From contig UEIF01000026.1 in NCBI GenBank assembly GCA_900468805.1, positions 42,961 to 106,960 of the forward strand: a stretch of DNA of 64,000 bases, written 5' to 3'. Source of the stretch: Hyphomicrobiales bacterium (lineage in GTDB: Bacteria > Pseudomonadota > Alphaproteobacteria > Rhizobiales > Rhizobiaceae). A model generated the notes under the pieces. The model was not told the DNA's origin. It searched no databases and saw only the letters and a program-made list of their open reading frames with translations. Shown one piece after another: positions 7,264 through 16,892 of this stretch. Both the position numbers and the translations under genes were made by a program. How positions within the stretch are numbered: the first letter of the stretch is position 1; every line of letters starts with the position of its first letter.

Positions 7264-9891
7264 ATGACAAGCCCCGCAAGGCAGAAGAAAGGCGCATTCG
7301 CGCTTCAACCCTCTCTGGCGCGGATGGTGGCGGCAAAACGTTTCCTGGCCAGGATCGTGCTTTTCGCCGAGCAGATACTTCCCCTTCTTATCCCGGCTGC
7401 TGGCGTCGTCGCGATCTATCTATCGATCTCCTGGTTCGGCTTTTTCCGCGTCGTGCCTGACTGGCTGCGCATTCTTCTCCTGATTGCCTTTGCTGCTGGT
7501 TTCCTTGCTTCGCTGCTGCCACTGCGCAATCTTCGCTGGCCGCGGGTGGTTGAGGCCGACCGCATGCTTGAAGAGCGCAACGGCCTGCCGCACCAGCCCG
7601 TCATGGTGCAGGAGGATGAGCCGGCCTTCGATACACCGTTCTCCCGCGCCTTGTGGCGCGAACACCAGACGCGAATGGCGCGGAAGATCGCAACGCTCGA
7701 CGCCGGCCTGCCGCAGCCCGATATCGCCCGGCACGACCGCTTCGCACTGCGCGCCATTCCGGCGCTGCTGGTCGTCACCGCTTTCGGCTATTCCACGTCG
7801 ATCAATGGCGGGTCCATCGCCGATGCACTGCAGTCGGCACCCGCTCAGGTAAAGAGCGATCCGGCCGTGCGCATCGATGCGTGGGTGACCCCGCCATCCT
7901 ATACCGGCCGCCCGCCAATTTATCTGACAGCCGATGGCAGCGAACAGGCGCCGATCGGCATTCCACAGTTTTCCAGCCTGACGGTGCGTGTCAGCGGCGG
8001 CCAATCGGCCGAGAAGGTCATCTTCAGGAAGGCTAATGGCGAAAGCCAGGAAATCGCAGTTCAGGAAGACACTCGGCCACAGCTGCCGACTACAAACGTA
8101 AATGCAGAGCAGGCCTCAGGCGCGCCCACAGCACCCCAGTTGATGGCGCAGACGCACATCATGAAACTTGAGGAGAATGGCGCGCTGCAGGCGAACGGCC
8201 GCACCTGGAATTTCGACGTGCTGCCCGACAAAGCACCGGAAATCGCCTTCGACGGCATGCCGCGCCGCGCCGTCAACGGCGCGTTGGAAGTCGGCTTTAC
8301 GGTGAAGGACGACTACGGCGTGCAGGAGGCCCATGCCGAGATCGTGCCCGTCGAATCCGATCCGGCCGCAACGCCGCTCTATCCGCTGCCGGAATTCAAG
8401 CTGGACATTCCCCGCCGCAATGCGCGTGACGGCAAAGGCCTGACGAGCAAGAACCTGACCGAACATCCACTCGCCGGCAAACGCGTGCGCATCACTCTCG
8501 TCGCCAAGGACGCCGCGGGGCAGACGGGTCGCAGCCCGCCCTATGAGATGATCATGCCGTCGCGTCCGTTCAGCGAGCCCTTGGCTGCGGCCGTCACCGA
8601 AGAGCGACAGACCTTCGCTCTCGATACCCGCAAAATGCCGGATGCGATCGCGCTCAACGAAGCACTGACGATCCGGCCGGAGGAGACGATCCCGAACACC
8701 ACTCATTACCTGTTGATCGAGTCCGCGCTGACCCGCATGAAGCTCGCCAAGGGCGATGAGCAGCTCAAGGATACGGCCCAATATCTCTGGGACATTGCCC
8801 TCGGCATCGAGGAAGGCGATCTTTCGCTTGCCGAGCGTCGCCTGCGCGACGCCCAGCAGAATCTTGCCGATGCACTGAACCGCAATGCGCCGGACGCCGA
8901 GATCAAGAAGCTGATGGACGAACTGCGCAAGGCGATGCAGGACTATATGAGTGAGTTGGCACAGCGCCTGCAGAACATGCCGATGCAGCCCAACCAGAAC
9001 GCCCAGAATTTCCTGCGCCAGCAAGATCTGCAGCGCATGATGGACCAGATCGAAAACCTGGCACGCTCCGGCAATCGTGATGCCGCCCAGCAGATGCTTT
9101 CGGACCTCCAGCGGCTGATGAACAACCTGCAGACGGCCCGCCCGCAGCGCGGCCAGCAGCAGGAGAACAGCCAGATGACGCAGCAGATGGACAAGCTGGG
9201 CCAGATCCTGCGTGATCAGCAGAAGCTGATGGACCAGACCTTCCGCCTCGACCAGCAGCTCCGCGACCGCATGCAGCGCGGTGATCCCAATATGGACGAC
9301 ATGATGCCGGGCGAGGAAGGCGAGCAGCAACAGGGTCAGCAGGAACAGCAAGGCCAGAAACCCGGTGACCAGATGACGGCCGAGCAACTGCGCGAAGCAT
9401 TAAAGCAGCTTCGTGCCCAGCAGGATGCGCTCGGCAAGCAGTTGCAAGAACTACAGAAGAGCCTCGGCGATATGGGCATGAAGCCGGGCGAAGGCTTTGG
9501 TCAGGCACAGCGCGAAATGGAAGGCGCTGGCCGCGACCTCGGACAGGGCAACGGCAGCAGCGCCCTGGAAGGCCAGGGCCGGGCCCTCGAAGCCTTGCGC
9601 AAGGGCGCTCGAGACATGATGAGCCAGATGATGCAGGCGCAGCAGGGCCAGCAAGGACAGCAGGGTCCAAACGGCCAGCTCGGCCAGGGCAACCAGAACG
9701 GCCGCGATCCGCTCGGCCGCCCGCGCCAGACCGATCTCGGACCGGATATGAACAACGATGTGAAGATACCCGACGAGATCGATGTACAGCGCGCTCGAGA
9801 GATTCTGGACGCTATCCGCGAGAAGCTCGGCAACAATCCGACCCAGGCGATCGAGCGGCAATATCTCGAGCGGTTGCTGGATATTCAGTGA
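7264..9891 (+). CDS. TIGR02302 / DUF4175 family membrane protein
   Basis: This 875-residue protein begins with a basic stretch and two membrane helices (about residues 35-80; ILPLLIPAAGVVAIYLSISW and a second WLRILLLIAFAAGFLASLLPL-type segment). A large extracytoplasmic region follows, with DDYGV and PPYEM segments typical of the DUF4175 family. From about residue 480 it is helical, and from about 570 extremely Gln-rich (repeated QQ, QGQQ, MMD), suggesting coiled coil. A conserved EIDVQRAREILDAIREKL tail closes it. Function is unknown; the family is common in Rhizobiales. ATG 7264 has GGAG upstream. The upstream gap holds the RIME-like repeat and AT-rich promoter sequence. Confidence 0.85.
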   Translation: MTSPARQKKGAFALQPSLARMVAAKRFLARIVLFAEQILPLLIPAAGVVAIYLSISWFGFFRVVPDWLRILLLIAFAAGFLASLLPLRNLRWPRVVEADRMLEERNGLPHQPVMVQEDEPAFDTPFSRALWREHQTRMARKIATLDAGLPQPDIARHDRFALRAIPALLVVTAFGYSTSINGGSIADALQSAPAQVKSDPAVRIDAWVTPPSYTGRPPIYLTADGSEQAPIGIPQFSSLTVRVSGGQSAEKVIFRKANGESQEIAVQEDTRPQLPTTNVNAEQASGAPTAPQLMAQTHIMKLEENGALQANGRTWNFDVLPDKAPEIAFDGMPRRAVNGALEVGFTVKDDYGVQEAHAEIVPVESDPAATPLYPLPEFKLDIPRRNARDGKGLTSKNLTEHPLAGKRVRITLVAKDAAGQTGRSPPYEMIMPSRPFSEPLAAAVTEERQTFALDTRKMPDAIALNEALTIRPEETIPNTTHYLLIESALTRMKLAKGDEQLKDTAQYLWDIALGIEEGDLSLAERRLRDAQQNLADALNRNAPDAEIKKLMDELRKAMQDYMSELAQRLQNMPMQPNQNAQNFLRQQDLQRMMDQIENLARSGNRDAAQQMLSDLQRLMNNLQTARPQRGQQQENSQMTQQMDKLGQILRDQQKLMDQTFRLDQQLRDRMQRGDPNMDDMMPGEEGEQQQGQQEQQGQKPGDQMTAEQLREALKQLRAQQDALGKQLQELQKSLGDMGMKPGEGFGQAQREMEGAGRDLGQGNGSSALEGQGRALEALRKGARDMMSQMMQAQQGQQGQQGPNGQLGQGNQNGRDPLGRPRQTDLGPDMNNDVKIPDEIDVQRAREILDAIREKLGNNPTQAIERQYLERLLDIQ

Positions 9892-9949
9892 TACTGAGAG
9901 AGAATGCAGATTGCTGGCGTGCCTGTCGGCACGCCCGCGCCGTCAAATA

Positions 9950-10309
9950 TCAGGCCACCAGCGCTCGCGCTACGGCCTTTCGGATATCCGGCAGGGCGAA
10001 CGGCTTCGGTACGACATCGATGATTTTTTCTGCGAGATCGTCGGCCCGTTCGCGCTGTTCGGCATAGCCGGTCATCAGCAGAATTTTTAACGCTGGAAAT
10101 GCGTCCTTCGCCTGATGCGCAAGTTCGATGCCGTCCATAACCGGCATACGGATATCGGAAAGCAGCAAGTCGTAATTGCCGCCCTTCAGCTTTTCCAGCC
10201 CTTCCGCCCCATCGGCGGCTTCATCGGTCTCATGACCGTCAAGGCGTAGTGCCCGGGCTACGAAAGTGCGAAGGGAATCTTCGTCTTCCGTGATCAGAAT
10301 TTTTGCCAT
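9950..10309 (-). CDS. cpdR: CpdR-like single-domain response regulator
   Basis: This 119-residue protein is one receiver domain with no output domain. The acidic pocket (Glu8, Asp9, Glu10), phospho-acceptor Asp52 (LLLSDIRMPVMDG), Thr80 (LLMTGYA) and Lys102 (PKPF) are all present. Start and overall sequence match alphaproteobacterial CpdR, which in its unphosphorylated form places ClpXP at the pole to degrade CtrA and other cell-cycle factors, and is phosphorylated through CckA-ChpT. Rhizobia can hold two CpdR copies, so this may be CpdR1 or CpdR2. hpt lies upstream on the same strand, 119 bp away, with a short hairpin (TCCGTCG/CGACGGA, 10321-10344) in between. Confidence 0.75.
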   Translation of the reverse strand: MAKILITEDEDSLRTFVARALRLDGHETDEAADGAEGLEKLKGGNYDLLLSDIRMPVMDGIELAHQAKDAFPALKILLMTGYAEQRERADDLAEKIIDVVPKPFALPDIRKAVARALVA

Positions 10310-10428
10310 CTGTGCATTGCTCCGTCGTCATGCCCCGCGACGGAGATCGCATGCGGTTCCCTAGCGATCGGTAAACATGCCAAGCCGATCGGCGAAATGG
10401 TTAACAAGCCGTCTTGAAGCAAGACACC

Positions 10429-10971
10429 TTACGCGTCACCGGTAACCACGCCGACAAAGGGGAGTTCGCGGAAGGCGTAGGCGACATCCATGCCATAGCC
10501 GACAACGAAATAGTCGGGGCACTCGAAGCCCACATAGTCTGCTTCCAGCTGTTCCTTACGCTTGACTCGCTTGTCGAGCAGCACGGCGATGGTAACGTTG
10601 CGTGCACCGCGCTCATAGAGCAGTTCCTTGGCAAACAGTAGCGTGCGGCCGGATTCGAGGATGTCGTCGATGAGCAGAACGTCACGGTCCTTCACGTCGC
10701 TGTCGATATCCTTAACGATGCGCACGCCCTGCGAAACCGTGCCCGCGCCGTAGCTTGAGAGCGTAATGAATTCCACCTCGGGAGCAAGGCCTGTATCATG
10801 CAGGGCGCGCAGCAGATCGGCCGCGAAGATGAACGAGCCCTTGAGCACGGCAATCACCAGCAGATCCTTCGTCGGGCCGGCGGCGATATCCTGCGCCATG
10901 GAATGATTGCGCTCGGCAATCTGCTCGGCAGTGAAGAGCGGCTCGATGTTTTTTCCGCGCACGACAGGCAT
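10429..10971 (-). CDS. hpt: Hypoxanthine phosphoribosyltransferase
   Basis: Hpt salvages hypoxanthine (and guanine) to IMP or GMP with PRPP. The 180-residue protein has the PRPP-binding loop VLLIDDILESGRTL and the conserved KGSFIFAADL and DYFVVGYGMD segments. I chose MPVVRG as start: the upstream GTG of a longer frame (10986) has no ribosome site, whereas GGAG lies 9 bp before the ATG. A 110-bp gap separates it from the membrane protein gene upstream on the same strand. Assignment is secure. Confidence 0.95.
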   Translation of the reverse strand: MPVVRGKNIEPLFTAEQIAERNHSMAQDIAAGPTKDLLVIAVLKGSFIFAADLLRALHDTGLAPEVEFITLSSYGAGTVSQGVRIVKDIDSDVKDRDVLLIDDILESGRTLLFAKELLYERGARNVTIAVLLDKRVKRKEQLEADYVGFECPDYFVVGYGMDVAYAFRELPFVGVVTGDA

Positions 10972-11081
10972 AAAGGCTTGCTCCACAAAAAGAAGGGTAA
11001 GCCGTTAGCACATTAATTCCGTCGAAACACCCCGGAAGGACAGGTTTTCCCACCGATCGACCTAAAAACGCCACTCGGCGC

Positions 11082-11744
11082 TCAAGGCATGAAGGAAAGC
11101 CTGATATCCGGCACCTTGCCGCCGGCATGCTGAACACGGGCCGAAAAACCGCGGCTTTGCCCGGCATAAATGGCATCCGTCGGCGGCGTGATGATGATGC
11201 TCGCCATCAGCCGCTCATCGGTCACGAGATCGGCGCGGATAGGCCGCACCGATTGCGTCACACCGCTCTCATTCTCGATGATGCCGTTGATGAGCAGGAT
11301 GCGCATGCCATTGGCATCGCGCGGCGTGATCGTGACATGCGAGAAGTGAAGGCCGGCGGCGGAAGCCTCCCCCTGCGAAAGGCCGGAGAACCCACCGGCA
11401 AGACCGAAGACCAGAACGAAGAGCGAAATCACCAGCGCCGCAAAACCGCGCAGCGACGCACGTTGCAGCCAGATCTCCGTACCACGGAGGATCGCGGCGG
11501 CAGCAGTAAACAGGACCGGCGGCTGGGCGTTGGGTGGGGCGCTGCGACGGCGTTTGTCGGTATGGGTCGTGTCGCGGGCACCGGCAGATGCGCCCTGCGG
11601 CCGCGCCTTACCGACAACAATGAACTCGGCATCGGCAACGTCATCCCTGCGCGGCAAGCGTCGGGTCCGTCGGATAGTTGGTTCCGGCGGCAGAAAATCA
11701 TAGGCCCGGCCGGCGGCCTGTCGTCTGAGGGAGGATGCTTCCAT
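11082..11744 (-). CDS. Membrane-anchored protein with DUF3426-like periplasmic domain, unknown function
   Basis: This 220-residue protein has a basic, Pro-rich cytoplasmic half (about residues 1-115), one membrane helix (about 118-140, LRGFAALVISLFVLVFGLAGG) and a beta-rich C-terminal part with RILLINGIIENESGVTQSV and SARVQHAG. That C-terminal part resembles the tail of MJ0042/DUF3426 proteins found next to ftsEX in alphaproteobacteria, but no N-terminal zinc-ribbon cysteines are present. MEASS at 11744 has GAGAGG 8 bp upstream; a longer frame starts at 11768. It is divergent from ftsE across about 200 bp. Function is unknown; a role linked to division is a guess from position. Confidence 0.6.
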   Translation of the reverse strand: MEASSLRRQAAGRAYDFLPPEPTIRRTRRLPRRDDVADAEFIVVGKARPQGASAGARDTTHTDKRRRSAPPNAQPPVLFTAAAAILRGTEIWLQRASLRGFAALVISLFVLVFGLAGGFSGLSQGEASAAGLHFSHVTITPRDANGMRILLINGIIENESGVTQSVRPIRADLVTDERLMASIIITPPTDAIYAGQSRGFSARVQHAGGKVPDIRLSFMP

Positions 11745-11949
11745 GGTGGCGACCTCTCGGATGTCCACATGGTTTCACTGCTCAAGACAATCTTGGCATT
11801 GAAACGAATCCGCCCCAGTCGTAAATTTCAATAGTTAATGCTTCGCAAAGATCGCCATCAAACGGGCGTCTTTTCGGCAAAATTTACCTGCTGTTAACGG
11901 TGTTGGTTAACAAGTCATGCGGTGAAACCACGAAAGACTGAGCTGCCCG

Positions 11950-12609
11950 TTGATCCACTTTGAGAATGTCGGTTTGCGATATGGCATGGGTCCGGAAATT
12001 CTCCGGGACCTGACCTTCGACATCCCGAAAAAGTCCTTCCAGTTTCTGACCGGCCCTTCCGGTGCCGGCAAGACCACGCTGCTGCGCCTGCTCTTCATGT
12101 CGCTACAGCCGACACGCGGCCTGATCCGCATGTTCGGCCGCGACATCTCCGAGATCCCGCGCCCTGAGTTGCCGCTGCTGCGCCGTCGTGTTGGCATCGT
12201 CTTTCAGGATTTCCGCCTTCTCGACCACCTGACGACATATGAGAATGTCGCCCTGCCGCTTCGCGTGCGTGGCAAGGACGAGAGCACCTACAAAACCGAC
12301 GTGCTGGACCTGCTGAAATGGGTTGGCCTCGGCGAACGCATCAATGTTCTGCCGCCGGTACTATCAGGCGGTGAGAAACAACGCGCCGCGATCGCCCGCG
12401 CGCTGATGGATCGGCCGGAAGTGTTGCTTGCCGACGAACCGACCGGCAATGTTGACCCGCCGATGGCCAAGCGCCTGCTGAACCTCTTCATGGAACTCAA
12501 CCGTCTGGGCACCGCAGTGGTGATCGCCACCCACGATCTCTCGCTGATGGACCAGGTGGAAGCCCGCCGCATGATTCTCTCGGAAGGGCATCTCGATATT
12601 TATGACTAA
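11950..12609 (+). CDS. ftsE: Cell division ATP-binding protein FtsE
   Basis: FtsE is the ATPase of the FtsEX complex, which links the division ring to cell-wall hydrolases. The 219-residue ABC ATPase has Walker A GPSGAGKT (about residue 36), signature LSGGEKQR (about 138) and Walker B VLLADEPTGN. The start appears to be TTG 11950 (encoding MIHFENVG), since no ATG or GTG is in frame between the upstream stop at 11923-11925 and this codon. Its stop overlaps ftsX by 8 bp, so the pair is translationally coupled. Confidence 0.93.
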   Translation: MIHFENVGLRYGMGPEILRDLTFDIPKKSFQFLTGPSGAGKTTLLRLLFMSLQPTRGLIRMFGRDISEIPRPELPLLRRRVGIVFQDFRLLDHLTTYENVALPLRVRGKDESTYKTDVLDLLKWVGLGERINVLPPVLSGGEKQRAAIARALMDRPEVLLADEPTGNVDPPMAKRLLNLFMELNRLGTAVVIATHDLSLMDQVEARRMILSEGHLDIYD

Positions 12610-13627
12610 GACGCCCACCAGGACCCGCGCGAAAAAGGCACCTGCCGCCGTTGCTGCCCAGCAGCCCAAGCGGCCGGAGATGCGCGTGCGCCCGACGGCG
12701 CCGATCTTGCCGCCGACGAATATTCAGGGCAATGCGCTGATGGTGGTGATCGCCATCATGGCTTTCCTGGCGTGCCTGACACTCGGCGGCGTCAGCATGG
12801 TCCGCTCGACGGCGGCAAGTTGGGAAAGCCAGATTTCCCGGGAGATTACCATCCAGATCAAACCTGACGATAATCTGGATATGGACAAGGCCCTGATTAA
12901 GGCCCGCGATATTGCCCTGACCTTCGTCGGCACCAAGAGCGGCCAGATCGTTGACGAGGCCGCCACGGCGCGCCTTCTCGAGCCCTGGCTCGGCAGCGGA
13001 CTGGATATCAAGGAACTGCCCGTACCGCGTCTCGTCATCATCACCATCGACGAGAGCCGTCCGCCGGACTTCGCAGCGATGCGGGATCTTCTGAAAGAGA
13101 GCATTCCGCAGGCTTTTCTCGACGATCACCGCACCTGGGTTGACCGCCTGGTTGCGATGGCCCGCACCACCGTCATGATCGGCACCGGCATCCTGCTGCT
13201 CGTCTTCACCGCCATGGTGCTGACGGTGGTCTTCGCCACGCGCGGCGTACTCTCCGGCAACCGCCACATCATCGAAGTGCTGCATTTCGTCGGCGCGGAG
13301 AGCTCCTTCGTCGCAACGGAATTCCAGAAGCATTTCCTGAAGATCAGCCTCAAAGGTTCGGCAATCGGCAGCGCACTGGCCGCACTCTTCTTCGCCGCAG
13401 CAGGCTTTCTGCAGAGCAGGACCATAGCTACACCCGAGACCGATCAGGCGACAGCTCTTTTCGGCACCTTTTCGGTCGGGGCGCTCGGCTATCTCGGCAT
13501 CTTCGCGACTATGATTGTAATCGCATTGCTGACGACCGTGACCGCACGGCTCACCGTCATGCGCACGATCTATGAAATCGATACATTACGCTCCGATCCG
13601 ACGCGTGCGGACGGTATCGCGAATTAG
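12602..13627 (+). CDS. ftsX: Cell division protein FtsX
   Basis: FtsX is the membrane half of FtsEX. The 341-residue protein has a basic cytoplasmic N-terminus, a first membrane helix at about residues 45-65, a periplasmic loop of about 120 residues, and three further helices (about 190-215, 250-275, 295-320) in the FtsX/MacB arrangement. The ATG lies inside the last codons of ftsE. The periplasmic loop normally recruits a murein hydrolase activator (EnvC or a similar LytM protein); that partner is not in this window. The YdcF-type gene follows after 67 bp. Confidence 0.9.
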   Translation: MTKTPTRTRAKKAPAAVAAQQPKRPEMRVRPTAPILPPTNIQGNALMVVIAIMAFLACLTLGGVSMVRSTAASWESQISREITIQIKPDDNLDMDKALIKARDIALTFVGTKSGQIVDEAATARLLEPWLGSGLDIKELPVPRLVIITIDESRPPDFAAMRDLLKESIPQAFLDDHRTWVDRLVAMARTTVMIGTGILLLVFTAMVLTVVFATRGVLSGNRHIIEVLHFVGAESSFVATEFQKHFLKISLKGSAIGSALAALFFAAAGFLQSRTIATPETDQATALFGTFSVGALGYLGIFATMIVIALLTTVTARLTVMRTIYEIDTLRSDPTRADGIAN

Positions 13628-13694
13628 ATACCGCCATGCCGTTTTGCCATGAAAGCGTCTGTTCTGCGCCGCAATCAGCGTATAATCACGACTC

Positions 13695-14408
13695 ATGACG
13701 ATGGGCCATACGACACGCAATCCGATTCGCCCGGACCCGGAGCTGGATGGCCCCGATAGCGTCTCGCCGCGGCGTGGCCCGATTCGCCGCGTCTTGCGCT
13801 GGCTGGGCTTTTCCTGCGTGTTGATCGCCGCGCTGATCTTCGGCGGCTTTTTGCGCTTTGCAGATTCGGTGACGACCCTGAAGCCACCTGCCGAGCCGCG
13901 GGCCGACGCGATCATCGTGCTGACCGGCGGCTACCAGCGCATCGATCAGGCCGTAGAACTCCTGCAGAAAGGCGCAGGCAAGCGGCTGTTGATATCGGGC
14001 GCGCACCCCTCCACCACGCCGACGCAGATCCGCAAGATGACTCAAGGCTCGGCCGATCTCTTCTCCTGCTGCGTCGACATCGGTTACGACGCGCTCGATA
14101 CGATCGGCAATGCAGAGGAAGCCTCGAACTGGATTCATGCCAAGGGCTACAGGAGCATTTTGGTCGTCACCAACAACTACCATATGCCGCGCAGCCTCGC
14201 CGAGCTCTCCTATGTCGATCCCGACATTCAATTCATCCCCTATCCTGTCGTCAATTCCGATCTGAAGACGCGCGATTGGTTCACCGATCCGAACGCCCTA
14301 CGCGTCATGCTGGCCGAATACGCCAAGTTGCTGCTGGCAGGTGCGCGCAACATCGTCGGCCTGCGTCATACGGGCTTGCGTTCTGCCAACCTGACCGGCC
14401 AAAGCTGA
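13695..14408 (+). CDS. YdcF family (DUF218) membrane protein
   Basis: This 237-residue protein has one N-terminal membrane helix (about residues 33-55) and a DUF218 domain starting ADAIIVLTGGYQRIDQAVELL, with LLISGAHPS, NAEEAS and VTNNYHMPRSLAEL. E. coli YdcF binds S-adenosylmethionine, and family members SanA/ElyC affect envelope integrity and lipid-carrier use; the exact reaction is not established. Two ATGs (13695 and 13701) are possible. The plsC gene follows on the same strand with 89 bp between, which supports a link to envelope lipid metabolism. Confidence 0.82.
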   Translation: MTMGHTTRNPIRPDPELDGPDSVSPRRGPIRRVLRWLGFSCVLIAALIFGGFLRFADSVTTLKPPAEPRADAIIVLTGGYQRIDQAVELLQKGAGKRLLISGAHPSTTPTQIRKMTQGSADLFSCCVDIGYDALDTIGNAEEASNWIHAKGYRSILVVTNNYHMPRSLAELSYVDPDIQFIPYPVVNSDLKTRDWFTDPNALRVMLAEYAKLLLAGARNIVGLRHTGLRSANLTGQS

Positions 14409-14497
14409 GGCTTTTACCCGCTCCGGCAATCAGACGCTTTTTATGGCGGGCAATATCGTGTAGGTCGGTCGGCGTGACCGTGCCTCGGGAAAGTTTC

Positions 14498-15295
14498 ATG
14501 ATCGCCCTGCGTTCCGTTCTGTTCAACACGATCTTCTACGCCAACCTCATCATCAGGATGATCGTGCTCTCCCCCTTTTACTTCATCGCGCCGCGCAAGA
14601 TCGCCTACAGCGTTCCCAAGAACTGGGCGCGCTCGAACCACTGGCTGATGCGAGTGATCGTCGGCACCACGTTCGAGATCGAAGGCCTGGAGAACCTGCC
14701 TGACGGCAGCTACATCATTTCACCGAAGCACCAGTCCTTCTGGGACACTTATGCGCTGCTGCCCAACCTCAATGACCCGGTCTATATCCTCAAGCGCGAG
14801 CTGATGTGGATCCCGCTTTTCGGCTGGTATGCCAAGAGGCAGCGCATGATCCCGGTCGACCGCGGCGCCCGCGGCAAGGTGATGGTGGAGGTGCTGAAGC
14901 GGACCAAGGAAGAACTTGCGACCGGCCGCCAGCTCATCATCTATCCCGAGGGCACGCGCCGCCCGCCGGGCGCCGAGCCAATGTACAAATATGGCATCGC
15001 CCGCATGTATCGCGACCTGCAGCTTCCTGTCGTACCCATCGTCATGCATCCCGGCCTGTTCTGGCCCCGCCGCAGCACCATGCGTTATCCCGGTCATTTC
15101 AAGGTGCAGATCCTGCCGCCCATCATGCCCGGCATGGATCCCGACGCCTTCTTCGCCCATCTGATCGACGTGACGGAAAGCGCCAGCGACCAGCTTCTGA
15201 TCGACACGGTCGAACGCAACCCGCATGTGCCGCTGCCACCAACGGCGGTGGAACGGCTAGCCCAGCTGCGCAAGGCAAAGGCTGCGACGGCCTAA
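14498..15295 (+). CDS. plsC: 1-acyl-sn-glycerol-3-phosphate acyltransferase (PlsC family)
   Basis: PlsC acylates lysophosphatidic acid to phosphatidic acid at the inner membrane. The 265-residue protein has an N-terminal hydrophobic segment, the catalytic HX4D motif HQSFWD (about residues 78-83) and the substrate motif YPEGTR (about 148-153). Rhizobia usually carry several PlsC-like acyltransferases, some of them for ornithine lipids or lysophospholipids, so the acyl acceptor is not fixed. ATG 14498 follows a GGGAA; an in-frame GTG at 14480 is an alternative. Its stop overlaps the convergent chaC stop by 4 bp. Confidence 0.85.
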   Translation: MIALRSVLFNTIFYANLIIRMIVLSPFYFIAPRKIAYSVPKNWARSNHWLMRVIVGTTFEIEGLENLPDGSYIISPKHQSFWDTYALLPNLNDPVYILKRELMWIPLFGWYAKRQRMIPVDRGARGKVMVEVLKRTKEELATGRQLIIYPEGTRRPPGAEPMYKYGIARMYRDLQLPVVPIVMHPGLFWPRRSTMRYPGHFKVQILPPIMPGMDPDAFFAHLIDVTESASDQLLIDTVERNPHVPLPPTAVERLAQLRKAKAATA

Positions 15296-15825
15296 GCGGC
15301 GGCGCGCAGCCGCGTGACTTCCTCGACCACCTGTTCCAGCCACTGGTCGCGAATACCCATGTCCTTCAGATGGGAAAGTGTATTGAAGACATAGGCATCG
15401 TTCGGCCCTGACTGGCCGACCGACACATTGACGACCCGCGCTGCCGCAAACGCATCCAGCGCGCCGGCGTATTGCTCATGGGCGCGGTCGACGACATAGG
15501 CGACCGCCTGCGCGTTGCGGCCTTCCGGAAGTTGCAGCCGCAAATGCTTTTCCAGGTAGACATTGGTGACGAGTTCGCGGGCGCGCAGATAGTCGATGAC
15601 CTCGTCCCACTTTTCCGGTGCGACGCGAAAAGCCATGCCGCGGCAGGCGCCGCCCCTGTCGAGGCCAAGAACGAGACCGGGATTTTCACGGCTGCCGCGA
15701 TGAACGAAAGAACGGACGCAAAGCGAGCGCCGATAGCCGTAAACCAGGGCTTGCGATCGCTCGACGAATTCGAAGCCCGGATTCCACATCAACGAGCCGT
15801 AGCCAAATACCCAAAATTCGTCCAT
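15292..15825 (-). CDS. chaC: Gamma-glutamylcyclotransferase (ChaC family)
   Basis: ChaC-like enzymes break glutathione into 5-oxoproline and Cys-Gly in the cytosol. The protein begins MDEFWVFGYGSLMWNP, the characteristic FGYGSL substrate loop, and has RGxxxNPGLVLGLDRGG and a YLRxRE-type segment holding the likely catalytic Glu (DYLRARE). Length with this start is 177 residues, normal for the family. A longer frame begins at 15864 (MVKTKS), but it would leave only 11 bp to the divergent DUF2125 gene and has no ribosome site. It converges with plsC (4-bp stop overlap). Confidence 0.88.
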   Translation of the reverse strand: MDEFWVFGYGSLMWNPGFEFVERSQALVYGYRRSLCVRSFVHRGSRENPGLVLGLDRGGACRGMAFRVAPEKWDEVIDYLRARELVTNVYLEKHLRLQLPEGRNAQAVAYVVDRAHEQYAGALDAFAAARVVNVSVGQSGPNDAYVFNTLSHLKDMGIRDQWLEQVVEEVTRLRAAA

Positions 15826-15875
15826 ATCGCACGCCAGATCAAAATCAGATTTCGTTTTCACCATTGGAGAACATC

Positions 15876-16892
15876 ATGGCAGCGTCAAGCCAATCCGGCA
15901 GCGGCCAATATCGCAGCGGTAGGAAATTCTGGTTGCTGGGCGGCGCCATCCTGCTGGTGATTGCGCTTTATACGGGCGGCTGGTTCTATGCGGCCTCCGC
16001 GCTGAAACAGACGGTACTGACCGCAATCGCACCCCGCGCCGATGCAGGCGTCACCGGCGAGTGCTCTGATATCGAATTCCGCGGCTTCCCCTTCCGCATC
16101 GGGCTTTTCTGCTCCAAGGTGGATATTGACGATAATGTGAACGGCATCTCAGCCACCTTCGGCACGCTTCGTTCCGCTGCCCAGGTCTATGCCCCCGGCC
16201 ATATCGTCTGGGAACTCGACGCGCCGGCCGAAATCCGCACCGCGCAGGGCCTGACGGTCAATGCCCAATGGGACAATCTGCAATCGAGCCTTACGACCAA
16301 GGCGCAGGGCATCGACCGCACCTCGACCGTGATTGATGGATTGAAAGCGGTGGCCGTCTCCTCCTTCACCGGACAGACCGTGAATTTCGATGCCGCCCGC
16401 ACCGAAATCCACCTGCGGCAGAACGGAGCGGATCTCGACGGCGCAATCTCGGTCGAAAACTCCAATGCCGCGATCAAGGACTGGCCCCAGGTCTTCCCGA
16501 AATTCTCCGCCAGCGCCGATCTGACGCTAACAGGCAAAGCCGGTATGATCGACGGCACCGACAAAGAGGGTATCCACGGCTCGCAGGGTGAGCTTCGCCG
16601 GATCGTCGCCGATATCGGCGACGGCAAGGTGATGACCGTCTCCGGCCCCTTCGCCTTCGACGAACAGGGCTTCCTTTCCGGCAAGTTCAAGCTGGAGATC
16701 GAACAGCTCGGCCCGTGGGGCACAAGCATCAAGCAAGCCTTTCCCGAGGTGGCTTCGACCGTCGATACGGCAACGAAACTCCTGAAGGCACTTGCCGGCG
16801 GTGGCGACAAGGTTTCCGTCGATCTCGTCGTCGATCACGGCAACGCAACGGTGAGCGGCTTCATCCCGCTCGGCAAGATCCCGCCGATCTAA
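15876..16892 (+). CDS. DUF2125 domain protein, membrane-anchored
   Basis: This 338-residue protein has an N-terminal membrane helix (about residues 20-42; FWLLGGAILLVIALYTGGWFY) and a beta-rich periplasmic body matching DUF2125 of alphaproteobacteria: GECSDIEFRGFPFRIGLFC near residues 62-80 with two Cys that could form a disulfide, and repeated short beta elements. Function is unknown; AsmA/TamB-like lipid-handling folds show similar beta patterns, but I cannot claim homology. GGAG precedes ATG 15876. Its stop overlaps the GNAT gene stop by 4 bp. Confidence 0.8.
   Translation: MAASSQSGSGQYRSGRKFWLLGGAILLVIALYTGGWFYAASALKQTVLTAIAPRADAGVTGECSDIEFRGFPFRIGLFCSKVDIDDNVNGISATFGTLRSAAQVYAPGHIVWELDAPAEIRTAQGLTVNAQWDNLQSSLTTKAQGIDRTSTVIDGLKAVAVSSFTGQTVNFDAARTEIHLRQNGADLDGAISVENSNAAIKDWPQVFPKFSASADLTLTGKAGMIDGTDKEGIHGSQGELRRIVADIGDGKVMTVSGPFAFDEQGFLSGKFKLEIEQLGPWGTSIKQAFPEVASTVDTATKLLKALAGGGDKVSVDLVVDHGNATVSGFIPLGKIPPI

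Noticed and set aside
11893..11911. GTTAAC repeated twice before ftsE as a CtrA site
   Set aside because: The TTAA cores are 9 bp apart instead of 7, so the CtrA spacing is not met.
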